Below are positions 42,511 to 51,762 of a stretch of 64,000 nucleotides of DNA, in pieces. The position numbers and the translations under genes were made by a program. Under the pieces are notes generated by a model, which saw only the letters and a list, made by a program, of their open reading frames with translations, had not been told where the DNA came from and ran no database searches. This DNA comes from RPQJ01 sp035554635 (lineage in GTDB: Bacteria; Pseudomonadota; Gammaproteobacteria; Steroidobacterales; Steroidobacteraceae), in assembly GCA_035554635.1 (NCBI GenBank), contig DATMIB010000262.1, positions 1 to 64,000 of the forward strand, written 5' to 3'. Numbering within the stretch: the first letter of the stretch is position 1; each line of letters starts with the position of its first letter.

Positions 42511-43488
42511 ATGAAGACTCCCGTCAACGTCGCCATCACCGGCGCAGCGGGCCAGATCGGCTACGCGCTCGCGTTCCGCGTGGCTTCCGGCCAGATGCTC
42601 GGCCCCGACCAGCCGGTCAACCTGCACCTGCTCGAGATCACGCCGGCCCTCGGCGCGTTGCAGGGCGTCCTCATGGAACTCAACGACTGCGCCTTCCCGA
42701 CGCTGAACCGGATCACGGCGACCGACGACGCGAACGTCGCGTTCAAGGACTGCCACGTCGCACTGCTGGTGGGCGCGCGTCCGCGCGGTCCCGGCATGGA
42801 GCGCAAGGACCTGCTGCTCGCCAACGCGCAGATCTTCTCGGCGCAGGGCAAGGCGCTCGACGCCGTCGCCGACCGCAAGGTGCGCGTGCTGGTCGTCGGC
42901 AACCCGGCCAACACCAACGCACTGATCGCGATGAAGAATGCGCCGGGCCTCGACCACAAGCGGTTCACGGCGATGGTGCGGCTCGACCACAACCGCGCAC
43001 TGTCGCAACTCGCCGAAAAGACCGGCACGCACGTCAACGACCTGAAGAAGGTCGTGATCTGGGGCAACCACTCGGCGACCCAGTATCCGGACCTGCACCA
43101 CGCCACGGTCGCCGGCAAGCCGGCGCTGTCGCTGGTCGACCAGGCCTGGTACGCCGACACGTTCATCCCGGTCGTGCAGCAGCGCGGCGCCGCGATCATC
43201 AAGGCCCGTGGTGCCTCGTCGGCCGCGTCGGCCGCTTCGTCCGCGATCGACCACATCCGCGACTGGGCGCTCGGCACGCCGGAAGGCGACTGGGTGTCGA
43301 TGGCCGTGCCGTCGGACGGCAGCTACGGCATCCCCGAAGGCGTGATCTACGGCTTCCCGGTGACCTGCAGCAACGGCAAGTACGAAATCGTCCAGGGCCT
43401 CGAGATCAATGCCTTCAGCCGCGCCCGCATGGACGCGACGCACAAGGAGCTGCTCGAAGAACGCGACGGCGTGAAGGACCTGCTGTAA
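42511..43488 (+). CDS. mdh: malate dehydrogenase
   Basis: A 325-residue NAD-dependent TCA enzyme. The cofactor motif ITGAAGQIGYALAF, the substrate arginines in GARPRGPGMERKDLL, the Asp-Arg region VRLDHNRA and the catalytic His in IWGNHSATQYPDL are intact. It belongs to the long, two-domain MDH type 2 shared by many proteobacteria and actinobacteria. It is followed by a heptad element and no other cotranscribed TCA gene. Confidence 0.96.
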   Translation: MKTPVNVAITGAAGQIGYALAFRVASGQMLGPDQPVNLHLLEITPALGALQGVLMELNDCAFPTLNRITATDDANVAFKDCHVALLVGARPRGPGMERKDLLLANAQIFSAQGKALDAVADRKVRVLVVGNPANTNALIAMKNAPGLDHKRFTAMVRLDHNRALSQLAEKTGTHVNDLKKVVIWGNHSATQYPDLHHATVAGKPALSLVDQAWYADTFIPVVQQRGAAIIKARGASSAASAASSAIDHIRDWALGTPEGDWVSMAVPSDGSYGIPEGVIYGFPVTCSNGKYEIVQGLEINAFSRARMDATHKELLEERDGVKDLL

Positions 43489-43491
43489 GGA

Positions 43492-43560
43492 AGTGGCCAG
43501 CGATCAGTGGCTGGTGGTCGGTCGGAGGCGCTCCGCGTCTCCGGCCGATCACTACACGAT
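43492..43560. repeat. heptad-phased element after mdh, GGTGGTC flavour (locus D)
   Basis: From 43492 the sequence reads as heptads AGTGGCC, AGCGATC, AGTGGCT, GGTGGTC, GGTCGGA, then the core GTCGGAGGCGC (43521-43531) and CTCCGCGTCTCCGGCCGA. A partial complementary arm (GATCACTACACGATC) follows. It links the GGTGGTC flavour (also at 1986) to the AGAGTCT flavour, because both run into the same core. Confidence 0.6.
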
Positions 43561-43569
43561 CCATCCCGA

Positions 43570-43602
43570 GACGGGCGGGGCGTGACGAGCGCCGCGCCCG
43601 TC
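43570..43602 (+). terminator. possible terminator of mdh
   Basis: GACGGGCG / CGCCCGTC can form an 8-bp stem with a 17-nt loop, followed only by GTTCCC, so a weak or non-intrinsic terminator. Confidence 0.35.
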
Positions 43603-43622
43603 GTTCCCTCGACACCAACCCC

Positions 43623-45647
43623 ATGACTTCCGGTCAACAGCGTCGCCTGCGCGACGTCCTCCTGGGCCCGCCGCGCGATCCGCTCGCACCGGAAACGCGC
43701 AAGCACATCGCGCTCGTCGCGTTCCTCGCCTGGATCGGCATCGGTGCCGACGGCCTGTCGTCGTCGGCGTACGGCCCGGCCGAAGCGTTCATCGCGCTCG
43801 GGTCGCACAGCCAGCTCGCGCTGTACCTCGCGTTCGCCACCGCGTTCACGGTGTTCGTGATCTCGCTCGCCTACAACCAGGTGATCGAGCTGTTCCCGAA
43901 CGGCGGCGGCGGCTACAAGGTCGCCACCCGACTGGTCGGGCCCTACGCGGGCCTCGTCGCGGGGTCGGCCCTGATCGTCGACTACGTGCTGACGATCGCG
44001 ATCTCGGCCGCGAGCGGCATCGATGCGCTGTTCAGCCTGCTCCCGCCCGCGCACCAGATCGTCAAGCTCGAGGCCGCCGTCGCGGTCGTCATGCTGCTGA
44101 TCTACCTGAACCTGCGCGGCATGCGTGAGTCGATCACGCTGCTGGCGCCGATCTTCATCGGCTTCTGCCTGACGCACTTCGCGCTGATCGTCTACGGCAT
44201 CTGGTCCCACCAGGACGGGCTCGTGGCGGAGGTCCAGGCCACGGTGCAGGAAACGCAGAGCCTGGCCGGCGAGATCGGCTGGTTCTTCGTGCTGGCGCTG
44301 TTCCTCAAGGCCTATTCGCTCGGCGGCGGCACCTACACCGGCATCGAGGCGGTCTCCAACAACGTCAACATGCTCAAGGAACCGCGCGTCCGCACAGGCA
44401 AGTGGACCATGTTCCTGATGGCGCTCAGCCTGAGCGTGACGGCCGGCGGCATCATCCTGCTCTACCTGCTGTGGGACGTGGAGCCCTCGCACACGGGGCA
44501 GACACTCAATGCCGTGGTGTTCGGCGACATCATCCACAGCATCGGATTCGACGCGATCACGAGCCACACGATGCTGGTCGTGGTGCTGTTCTTCGAGGGC
44601 GCGCTGCTGTTCGTCGCCGCCAACACGGGTTTCCTCGGCGGCCCGGCCGTGCTCGCCAACATGGCGGTCGACCGCTGGGTGCCGAACCAGTTCAGCGCCC
44701 TGTCGTCGCGGCTCGTCACGCGCAACGGCGTGCTGCTGATGGGCGCCGCTGCACTCGCGATCCTCGTCTGGACCGAGGGCCACGTCGCGCTGCTGGTCGT
44801 GCTCTACACGGTCAACGTGTTCATCACGTTCGCGCTGTCGCTGCTTGGCCTGACGTTCTACTGGTGGAAGCAGCGGCGCGACGTGCCCGACGCTCGGCGC
44901 AAGTTCGTGCTGGCCGCGTTCGCGCTCGTGATCGTGCTCGCGATCCTCGCCGTGATCGTCGTCGAGCGGTTCCTGCAGGGCGGCATCGTCACGCTCGCGA
45001 TCACCTCGAGCGTCGTCGCGCTGGGCCTGCTGATCCGCCGCCACTACTCGCGGATCCGCGCGCTGACGCTGGCGTTCGAGCGGGGCAAGCGCTGGCGCAT
45101 GCACGAGCTGCCGCTCGGCGCGCCGTCGCTGCAACCGGGCGAGCCGACCGCGGTGTTCCTCGTCAGCGCCAATCGCGGGCTCGGGCTGCACACGATCGAA
45201 CGCGTCGAGGCGCTGTTTCCGGCGCACTTCCGCAACTTCGTCTTCGTGAGCGTCGGCACCGTCGACAGCGAGTCGTACGGCAGCGAACAGTCGCTGCGCA
45301 CGCTGCAGTACGAGACCCGCGCCGTGCTCGACGCGCTGGTCAATTACGCGCACTGCCACGGCAAGGGTGCGGCCTGGTTCGACGACTACGGTGCCGATCG
45401 CCTGCAGGCACTGGAGCGGCTCGCGCTCGAGGTGCGCGAGCAGTTTCCACACAGCGTCTTTTTCGCGAACCGGCTGGTCTTCGAGCACGACTCGTGGTGG
45501 ACCCGGTGGCTGCACAGCCAGACGCCGCTCGCCGTCCAACGCGCGCTGAACCTCCATGGCATCGAACTGGTGATCCTGCCTGTCCGGATCGAGGCCGGTC
45601 TCACCGCCGGCGGCGGCCCGGCGGGCCCGCTCGCGACCCCGGCCTGA
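43623..45647 (+). CDS. APC-superfamily permease, KimA-like potassium transporter
   Basis: A 674-residue membrane protein: about 12 helices (residues 30-460) and a cytosolic C-terminal domain (about 475-660). The motif LAWIGIGADGLSSSAYGPAEAF matches the KimA/KUP-like branch of the APC superfamily, which imports K+ with protons, rather than typical amino-acid permeases; the universal-stress-like C-terminal domain (VFLVSANRGLGLHTIERVEALF) supports this. Substrate is inferred. ATG 43623. It stands alone. Confidence 0.85.
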   Translation: MTSGQQRRLRDVLLGPPRDPLAPETRKHIALVAFLAWIGIGADGLSSSAYGPAEAFIALGSHSQLALYLAFATAFTVFVISLAYNQVIELFPNGGGGYKVATRLVGPYAGLVAGSALIVDYVLTIAISAASGIDALFSLLPPAHQIVKLEAAVAVVMLLIYLNLRGMRESITLLAPIFIGFCLTHFALIVYGIWSHQDGLVAEVQATVQETQSLAGEIGWFFVLALFLKAYSLGGGTYTGIEAVSNNVNMLKEPRVRTGKWTMFLMALSLSVTAGGIILLYLLWDVEPSHTGQTLNAVVFGDIIHSIGFDAITSHTMLVVVLFFEGALLFVAANTGFLGGPAVLANMAVDRWVPNQFSALSSRLVTRNGVLLMGAAALAILVWTEGHVALLVVLYTVNVFITFALSLLGLTFYWWKQRRDVPDARRKFVLAAFALVIVLAILAVIVVERFLQGGIVTLAITSSVVALGLLIRRHYSRIRALTLAFERGKRWRMHELPLGAPSLQPGEPTAVFLVSANRGLGLHTIERVEALFPAHFRNFVFVSVGTVDSESYGSEQSLRTLQYETRAVLDALVNYAHCHGKGAAWFDDYGADRLQALERLALEVREQFPHSVFFANRLVFEHDSWWTRWLHSQTPLAVQRALNLHGIELVILPVRIEAGLTAGGGPAGPLATPA

Positions 45648-45694
45648 CGCCACGCGTCGGCGCCCGCGCACGCGGCCGAGCGCGCCGGAGACGA

Positions 45695-45723
45695 TTGTCG
45701 CGTCGCAGCAGCCGGCGGATAGT
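45695..45723 (+). promoter_or_regulatory. candidate sigma-70 promoter of fadE
   Basis: TTGTCG (45695-45700) and GATAGT (45718-45723) are spaced by 17 nt and lie 45 nt before GTG 45769. The start of transcription near 45730 rules out GTG 45724 as the translation start. Confidence 0.5.
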
Positions 45724-45768
45724 GTGCGCAACGAGGGCGTACGGCCCCCGACCGCAAAGGATGCAGTC

Positions 45769-48252
45769 GTGATCACGCTACTGTGGTTGCTGGTCTTCGT
45801 CGGCGGCGCGGTGTACCTCGCCTATCGACGAGCCTCGCTCGGCATGGCGACCGTCGTGGCCGGCGTCGTACTCGTGGCGTACTCGGCGCTCGGCGAGCCG
45901 CCCGTGGCCTGGCTCGCGCTGCTCTGGCTGCTCTTCGCCCTCGTCGCGCTGCTCAACGTCGATGCGTTCCGGCTGCGCTACGTGACCAAGCCGTTCCTGC
46001 GGACGTATCGCCGTCTGTTGCCGTCGATGTCCGACACCGAGCGCGAAGCACTCGAGGCCGGCACGGTCTGGTGGGACGGGGAACTGTTCACGGGTCGTCC
46101 CGACTGGAAGAAGCTGCTGTCGGCGAAGGCACCGGCACTGACCGCCGAGGAGCAGGCGTTCCTCGACGGGCCGTGCGAGGAACTCTGTCGCATGGTCGAC
46201 GACTGGGACGTCACGCACCGGCGTGCCGACCTGCCGCCGGAGGTCTGGGACTACCTGAAGAAGCAGGGCTTCTTCGCGATGATCATCCCGAAGAAGTACG
46301 GCGGCCTCGAGTTCTCGGCGTACGCCCACTCGTGCGTGCTCGTGAAGCTCGCGAGCCGTAGCGCGACGCTGTCCTCGACGGTCGCGGTGCCGAACTCGCT
46401 CGGGCCCGGCGAGCTGCTGCTGCATTACGGCACCGAGGAGCAGAAGAACCACTACTTGCCCCGTCTCGCGCGCGGCGAGGACGTGCCCTGCTTCGCGCTC
46501 ACGGCGCCACGCGCGGGGTCCGACGCCGCCTCGATTCCCGACACCGGCGTCGTCTGTCGCGGCACGTACGACGGCCGCGAGGTGCTCGGCCTGCGGCTCA
46601 ACTTCTCGAAGCGCTACATCACGCTCGCGCCGATCGCGACCGTCGTCGGCCTCGCCTTCCGGCTCTACGACCCCGACCGCCTGCTCGGCGGCGAAAGGAC
46701 CGACTACGGCATCACCTGCGCGCTGATCCCGCGCGGCACGCCCGGGCTCACGATCGGCCGGCGTCACTTCCCGCTCAACATCCCGTTCCAGAACGGGCCG
46801 CTTGCGGGCAAGGACGTGTTCGTGCCGCTCGACGCCATCATCGGCGGGCCGCCGATGGCGGGGCAGGGCTGGCGCATGCTGGTCGAGCAGCTGTCGGTCG
46901 GACGCTGCATTTCGCTGCCGTCGAACTCGACGGGCGGCGCGAAGGCCGGCATCTTCGCGACTGCGGCGTATGCGCGGATCCGGCGCCAGTTCAACCAGCC
47001 GGTGGGCCGCTTCGAAGGCGTCGAGGCGGCGCTCACGCGCATGGCCGGTGCGACCTACTTGATCGACGCGGCGCGGTCGGTCACGACCGGCGCGATCGAC
47101 GGCGGCGAAAAGCCGTCCGTGCCCGCGGCGATGCTCAAGTACCACTGCACCGAGCTCGCGCGCCAGATCGCAAACGACGCGATGGACGTGCACGGCGGCA
47201 AGGGCATCATGCTCGGCCCCCGCAACTACCTCGGCCGCGGCTACCAGGTCGTGCCGATCGCGATCACGGTCGAAGGCGCGAACATCCTGACGCGCAGCCT
47301 GATGATCCTCGGCCAGGGCGCGATCCGCTGTCACCCGTACGTGCTGCGCGAGATGAACGCGGCGAAGGACAGGGACAAGAAGCGCAGCCTGCGCGAGTTC
47401 GACGCCGCGCTGTTCGGCCACGTCGGCTACACGCTCTCCAATGCCGCGCGCTCGCTCGTCATGGGGCTCACGCTCGCACGGTTCTCGCGCGTGCCTGACT
47501 GCGGGCCGACGCGGCGCTACTACCAGCACATAAACAAGTTCAGCGCGCAGTTCGCGTTCGCAACCGACATGGCGATGCTGACGCTGGGCGGCTACCTCAA
47601 GCAGAAGGAGCACCTTTCGGCACGCCTCGGCGACGTGCTGTCCGCGCTCTACATGGCTTCGATGGTGCTCAAGCACTACGAGAACCAGGGTCGCCCCGAG
47701 GCCGACCTGCCGCTGGTCGAGTGGTGCTGCCGTACGCAGCTGTACAAGGCGCAGGAGCAGCTGCACGGCTTCCTGCGCAACTTCCCGAGCCGCTGGATGG
47801 CCGCGTTCATGCGGCTCGTCGTGTTCCCGCGCGGCCGCACGTACTTCGCGCCGAGCGACCGGCTCGGCCGCAGCATCGTCGAGCCGCTGATGCTGCCGAG
47901 CGCCACGCGGGACCGTCTCGCGCACGGCATTTATCGCACGCTGGAGCCGGGCAATCCGCTCGGCCTGCTGCAGGAAGCGCTCGAACTGTCGCTCGCGGCC
48001 GAGCCGCTGGAGAAGCGATTGCGCGTCGAGGGTGTCAAGACCGGCCGCATCACCGCGCTCGACCTGCCGGGCCAGGTCGAGCAGGCGTTGGCCGCGGGGC
48101 TGCTCGATGAAGGCGAGGCGCACACGCTGCGCGATTACGACCGCAAGGTCATGGCGATCGTCCACGTCGACGATTTCGCCGGCGAGGAGCTCGAGGCCGC
48201 GGTGCAGGCCGAACCGCGTCCGGGCGACACGCGGCGCCTGCACATCGCCTGA
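45769..48252 (+). CDS. fadE: membrane-associated acyl-CoA dehydrogenase FadE
   Basis: An 827-residue enzyme for the first step of fatty-acid beta-oxidation. Two N-terminal helices (about residues 1-60) anchor it; the acyl-CoA dehydrogenase core (about 110-530) shows FFAMIIPKKYGGLEFSAYAH, the FAD/substrate loop and the segment HGGKGIMLGPRNYLGRGY; the DUF1974 domain typical of FadE forms the rest. GTG 45769 is fixed by AAAGGA 7 nt upstream. No other beta-oxidation gene is adjacent, as in E. coli. Confidence 0.94.
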   Translation: MITLLWLLVFVGGAVYLAYRRASLGMATVVAGVVLVAYSALGEPPVAWLALLWLLFALVALLNVDAFRLRYVTKPFLRTYRRLLPSMSDTEREALEAGTVWWDGELFTGRPDWKKLLSAKAPALTAEEQAFLDGPCEELCRMVDDWDVTHRRADLPPEVWDYLKKQGFFAMIIPKKYGGLEFSAYAHSCVLVKLASRSATLSSTVAVPNSLGPGELLLHYGTEEQKNHYLPRLARGEDVPCFALTAPRAGSDAASIPDTGVVCRGTYDGREVLGLRLNFSKRYITLAPIATVVGLAFRLYDPDRLLGGERTDYGITCALIPRGTPGLTIGRRHFPLNIPFQNGPLAGKDVFVPLDAIIGGPPMAGQGWRMLVEQLSVGRCISLPSNSTGGAKAGIFATAAYARIRRQFNQPVGRFEGVEAALTRMAGATYLIDAARSVTTGAIDGGEKPSVPAAMLKYHCTELARQIANDAMDVHGGKGIMLGPRNYLGRGYQVVPIAITVEGANILTRSLMILGQGAIRCHPYVLREMNAAKDRDKKRSLREFDAALFGHVGYTLSNAARSLVMGLTLARFSRVPDCGPTRRYYQHINKFSAQFAFATDMAMLTLGGYLKQKEHLSARLGDVLSALYMASMVLKHYENQGRPEADLPLVEWCCRTQLYKAQEQLHGFLRNFPSRWMAAFMRLVVFPRGRTYFAPSDRLGRSIVEPLMLPSATRDRLAHGIYRTLEPGNPLGLLQEALELSLAAEPLEKRLRVEGVKTGRITALDLPGQVEQALAAGLLDEGEAHTLRDYDRKVMAIVHVDDFAGEELEAAVQAEPRPGDTRRLHIA

Positions 48253-48475
48253 GCGAAGCGGTGCGGCAAAGGAGGCCCGTCGCCGTGACGCGACCTTCCG
48301 GCTCGCCCCGGCTTTCCGCCGTCCGGCGCGCCCCGGCTCCGAACGGCACCGTGCACCGTTCGTGAGATTGAACTGACCGTCGCAAACGTCGAACGCCTAC
48401 AGGTTGGCGGCCCGTCACCGGCCCACGCTCCGTGGTTGGCGAGCGCCCGGAACTTGGCGCGCAGGGAGGCCGGCC

Positions 48476-49876
48476 ATGCTGCGACGACCCGACCCCACGT
48501 TCTACCCGTCCCCCCGGCTCGCGATGGAAGCGCCACGCGAGCAGTACGGCTACACGGTGCTGCTGAGCCCGGGCGGCGCGCAGCCCGATGCCCTGGCGGT
48601 CGTCGACCTGCAACCCGGTTCGCCGTCGTACTCGCGCGTCGTGCACACCGTGACGATGCCGCACAAGGGCGACGAGTTTCACCACTTCGGCTGGAATGCG
48701 TGCTCGTCGTCGCTGTCGCCGATGGGCGGGCACGCCTTCCTCGAACGACGCTTCCTCGTGATCCCGAGCATCCGCTCGTCGCGGATCTACGTGATCGACA
48801 CGAAGCCGCACCCGACCGAGGCGAAGATCCACAAGGTGATCGAGCCCGAGGAGGTGTTTCGTCGCACGGGCTACTCGCGCCCGCACACCGTGCACTGTGG
48901 CCCCGAAGGCATCTACGTCAGCACGCTCGGTGGCGGCGGTCCCGACGGCACCGAAGGCCCGCCGGGCATATTCGTGATGGACTGCGAGACGTTCGAGATC
49001 CTCGGCCGCTGGGAGATCGACCGCGGGCCGCAGGAACTGCATTACGACTTCTGGTGGAACCTGCCACGCGACTACATGGTGTCGAGCGAATGGGCGCGAC
49101 CGCCGCAGTTCGAGAACGGGATCGTGCCCGAGGACCTGCTCGCCAACCGGTACGGCCACCGGCTGCATTTCTGGGACCTGCGTGCACGACGCAACGTGCA
49201 GACGATCGACCTGGGCGCACAACACCAGATGCCACTCGAGGTGCGCCCCGCCCACGATCCGGTGCGCGAGTACGGTTTCGTCGGCGTCGTGGTCGACACG
49301 ACCAGCCTCGAGGCCTCGATCTGGACCTGGTGGCGCGAGGGTGGCAAGTTCCACGCCGAGAAGACCGCGGTGATCCCGCCGGAACCCGCGGCCAAGGACG
49401 ACCTGCCGCCACTGCTGCAGGGGTTCGGCGCGGTGCCGCCACTGGTCAGCGACATCGACCTCTCGATGGACGACCGCTTCCTGTACGTGTCCTGCTGGGG
49501 CACGGGCGAGATGCGCCAGTACGACGTCACCGATCCGCGGCGCCCGAGGCTCGCCGGTTCCGTGCACGTCGGCGGCATCGCGCGCCGCACGCCGCACCCC
49601 AACGGCAAGCGCTGTGCCGGCGGTCCGCAGATGGTCGAGATCAGTCGTGACGGCCGCCGCGTGTACTGGACCAACTCGCTGTACTCGACCTGGGACGAGC
49701 AGTTCTACCCAGGCGGCATCCCCGGTGTGCAGGTCATGGCGGAGGCAGGGCCGGACGGTGGCCTGACGCTGGCACGCGACTTCTGGGTCGATTTTCCCGA
49801 CGGCTATTGCGCCCACCAGGTGCGGCTCGAGGGCGGCGACTGTTCGACCGACTCGTTCTGCTATCCGTCGGCGTAG
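48476..49876 (+). CDS. SBP56 family protein (selenium-binding protein / methanethiol oxidase)
   Basis: A 466-residue seven-bladed beta-propeller. Conserved family segments are FHHFGWNACSSS, with the Cys of selenium-binding protein 1, then GYSRPHTVHCGPEG, NLPRDYMVSSEW and GVQVMAEAGPDGG. Bacterial members (MtoX) oxidise methanethiol to formaldehyde, hydrogen peroxide and sulfide. No export signal is visible at the N terminus (MLRRPDPTFYPSPR), although described MtoX enzymes are periplasmic. AGGGAGG precedes ATG 48476. The membrane-protein gene follows after 20 nt. Confidence 0.9.
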   Translation: MLRRPDPTFYPSPRLAMEAPREQYGYTVLLSPGGAQPDALAVVDLQPGSPSYSRVVHTVTMPHKGDEFHHFGWNACSSSLSPMGGHAFLERRFLVIPSIRSSRIYVIDTKPHPTEAKIHKVIEPEEVFRRTGYSRPHTVHCGPEGIYVSTLGGGGPDGTEGPPGIFVMDCETFEILGRWEIDRGPQELHYDFWWNLPRDYMVSSEWARPPQFENGIVPEDLLANRYGHRLHFWDLRARRNVQTIDLGAQHQMPLEVRPAHDPVREYGFVGVVVDTTSLEASIWTWWREGGKFHAEKTAVIPPEPAAKDDLPPLLQGFGAVPPLVSDIDLSMDDRFLYVSCWGTGEMRQYDVTDPRRPRLAGSVHVGGIARRTPHPNGKRCAGGPQMVEISRDGRRVYWTNSLYSTWDEQFYPGGIPGVQVMAEAGPDGGLTLARDFWVDFPDGYCAHQVRLEGGDCSTDSFCYPSA

Positions 49877-49896
49877 GCACGCCCCGGCCGCCGCCG

Positions 49897-50550
49897 ATGC
49901 ACGACGTCGTACTCGCGGCGTGGGTGGCGGTGCTGCTGAGCGGGGTCTATCACGGCCTGAATCCGGCGATGGGCTGGCCGCTCGCCGTGGCGGCCGGCAT
50001 GTTCGAGCGCAGCCCGCGGGCGCTCGCGTCGGCGTTCTGGTCGCTGTCGGCCGGCCACCTGCTCGCGATGCTGGCCGTGCTGCTGCCATTCGCGCTGCTC
50101 GTCGCGATCGCGCGCTGGCAGCAACCGATCCGCGTCGTGGCCGCCTGCGCCGTCCTGGCGTTCGGATTGCTGCGATTGCTCAAACCGCGTCACCCGCGCG
50201 CGCTGGCGCGCATCCGGCCGACGCAACTGGTCCTCTGGTCGTTCGCGATTGCGGTCGCCCACGGCGCCGGGCTGATGCTGGTGCCGATTTTCCTCGGCAT
50301 GTGTCGCCCGGCCGAGCTCGATGCCGGCCACCTGGCCGCGGCCACGCTGATGCGATCGAACGTCGGGCTCGCACTGCTGGTCGCACTGGCGCACTCGGCC
50401 GCGATGATCGCCGCGGGCGGATCGTGCGCGTGGCTGACGTATCGCTGGGTCGGCCTCGCGGCCGTGCCCAAGGCGTGGTGGAACACGGAGAGCCTGTGGG
50501 CCGCGAGCCTCGTCGCGATCGGCGCGGTGTCGCTGGTGCTGGCGCTCTGA
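49897..50550 (+). CDS. polytopic membrane protein adjacent to SBP56
   Basis: A 217-residue protein with about six transmembrane helices and little else. The first helix carries VYHGLNPAMGWPLAVAAGMFE; another has AVAHGAGLMLVPIFLGMC. His residues in two helices (YHGLNP and AHGAGL) are reminiscent of metal-exporting families but I cannot assign a family. It begins 20 nt after the SBP56 stop, so cotranscription and a common role are likely. What it moves is unknown. Confidence 0.75.
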   Translation: MHDVVLAAWVAVLLSGVYHGLNPAMGWPLAVAAGMFERSPRALASAFWSLSAGHLLAMLAVLLPFALLVAIARWQQPIRVVAACAVLAFGLLRLLKPRHPRALARIRPTQLVLWSFAIAVAHGAGLMLVPIFLGMCRPAELDAGHLAAATLMRSNVGLALLVALAHSAAMIAAGGSCAWLTYRWVGLAAVPKAWWNTESLWAASLVAIGAVSLVLAL

Positions 50551-50557
50551 GCGCGGC

Positions 50558-50674
50558 CTACTGGAAGATCCAGGTGACGATGCGGAACAGGATCAGGCCC
50601 AGCACCAGGTACGTCACGACCACGACGGCAAGTTCCAGCACGCGGTAGATGATGGCGGGCCAACGCTGCTTCAT
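50558..50674 (-). CDS. 38-residue single-span membrane protein
   Basis: From ATG 50674 the product is MKQRWPAIIYRVLELA followed by a strongly hydrophobic helix to the end (VVTYLVLGLILFRIVTWIFQ). An in-frame GTG at 50698 would give 46 residues. No clear ribosome site is seen, and the open frame continues upstream without hydrophobic sequence. It is convergent with the SBP56-linked membrane gene. The amphipathic start plus helix looks like a real small membrane protein, but support is compositional only. Confidence 0.45.
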   Translation of the reverse strand: MKQRWPAIIYRVLELAVVVVTYLVLGLILFRIVTWIFQ

Positions 50675-50815
50675 CGGAATCGCTCTGTCTCGGTTCACGC
50701 GACCAAGGTTCCTACGCGGACCGCACGACGGCAAGACGGGATTGGCCGCAGTCGCAATCGTGGCCGGGCCCACGGGCGCGGCAGCGCCTGCGCGCGTGCA
50801 CGACGGCCCTTTCGA

Positions 50816-51262
50816 TCAGCGCTGCCCCGTCAGGCGATCGATGGTCTTGCGGCCCGCCGCACGCGACACCGGTTCGCCGTTGACCTGACAGGCCGTGTCG
50901 CCGACCGCCTCGCGCACTGCGGAGCAGCCGGCCAGGATGCGGTCGTGCTGCACGTCGACGACCGTTTCGAACTGGGTCTCAGCGGTCGCACCGCCGCGAA
51001 CGTGCGCAAGACAGCGCTGCCCGCCGTGGTCGTAGTGCGGCTCCGCCGCGTAGTCGGCCCCGAGGCTGCCCTGCTTCTGCAACCAGTCCGCGACCGCGCG
51101 GTCGCACTTGGCCTGCAGTTCCGCGAGCGCCTGCGCGTCGGGACCGCGATCGCAGCTCGCCGCCACCACGAGCACGCAAAGCGACAGCGCGGTGCGACCC
51201 GCAAACCCAGGCACGATGGAGGCGCGGTCAGCGCGCCGCACAGGGGGGCTCTCGATCGACAT
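50816..51262 (-). CDS. putative lipoprotein of unknown function
   Basis: A 148-residue protein with a long polar N terminus, a hydrophobic stretch (about residues 24-35) and a lipobox-like VAASC with Cys37. The mature part is hydrophilic with three further cysteines (in QAKCDRAVADWL, QRCLAHV and CSAVREAVGDTACQ). No family recognised. ATG 51262 has GAGGTG just upstream. Its position before DUF1810 on the same strand gives no clue. Confidence 0.6.
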   Translation of the reverse strand: MSIESPPVRRADRASIVPGFAGRTALSLCVLVVAASCDRGPDAQALAELQAKCDRAVADWLQKQGSLGADYAAEPHYDHGGQRCLAHVRGGATAETQFETVVDVQHDRILAGCSAVREAVGDTACQVNGEPVSRAAGRKTIDRLTGQR

Positions 51263-51315
51263 CGTCACCTCGTTTCGGTCCGCGCAGGCCCCACGAGGGC
51301 GAAAGAATCCACGCT

Positions 51316-51762
51316 TCAGTCCGGAGGTTGCAACTCCAGCAAGGCCAGCGTGCGTCGGTCCGGCCGGCCGGCGCAATACCGGTCGAGCAGACGCGCGTAG
51401 ATCGAGCCGGGGCCAGCCGCGTGCGCAAACAGCGTCAGGCTCGAACACAGCTTCAAGTCGTCCGGTGTCCCGAACACCGCATGGGCGGTGAGACGCGCGT
51501 CGAGCAGTTCGAGCACGTTCGCGCACTGCTGCAGCCGCGCTCCGAGCACCGGGTGCGCGAGGTAAGCGCGGGCTTCGTCGAGGCTGCCGATGCCGTAGAA
51601 ATGCGCAGTACTGCTGTGGCCAAGGCCCGTCAACTGCGGGAACACGAACCACATCCAGTGCGTGGTCTTGCGACCGCGGCGCAGCTCGTCGACGGCGGTC
51701 TCGAAGACACCGCCTGCCTGCGCCGCGACGAAGCGCGCGAGGTCGTACGGGTCCGCGCTCAT
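51316..51762 (-). CDS. DUF1810 family protein
   Basis: A 148-residue single-domain protein. The start DPYDLARFVAAQ, the segment RRGRKTTHWMWFVFPQLTGLGHS and CANVLELLDARLT, together with a late HPVLGARL, identify DUF1810. Some members were called calpastatin-like, without proof. ATG 51762 overlaps the HhH gene stop by 4 nt, so the pair is translationally coupled. Confidence 0.9.
   Translation of the reverse strand: MSADPYDLARFVAAQAGGVFETAVDELRRGRKTTHWMWFVFPQLTGLGHSSTAHFYGIGSLDEARAYLAHPVLGARLQQCANVLELLDARLTAHAVFGTPDDLKLCSSLTLFAHAAGPGSIYARLLDRYCAGRPDRRTLALLELQPPD

Noticed and set aside
45724..45768. GTG 45724 as fadE start
   Set aside because: It falls on or before the predicted transcription start and has no ribosome site, whereas GTG 45769 has AAAGGA at proper distance.
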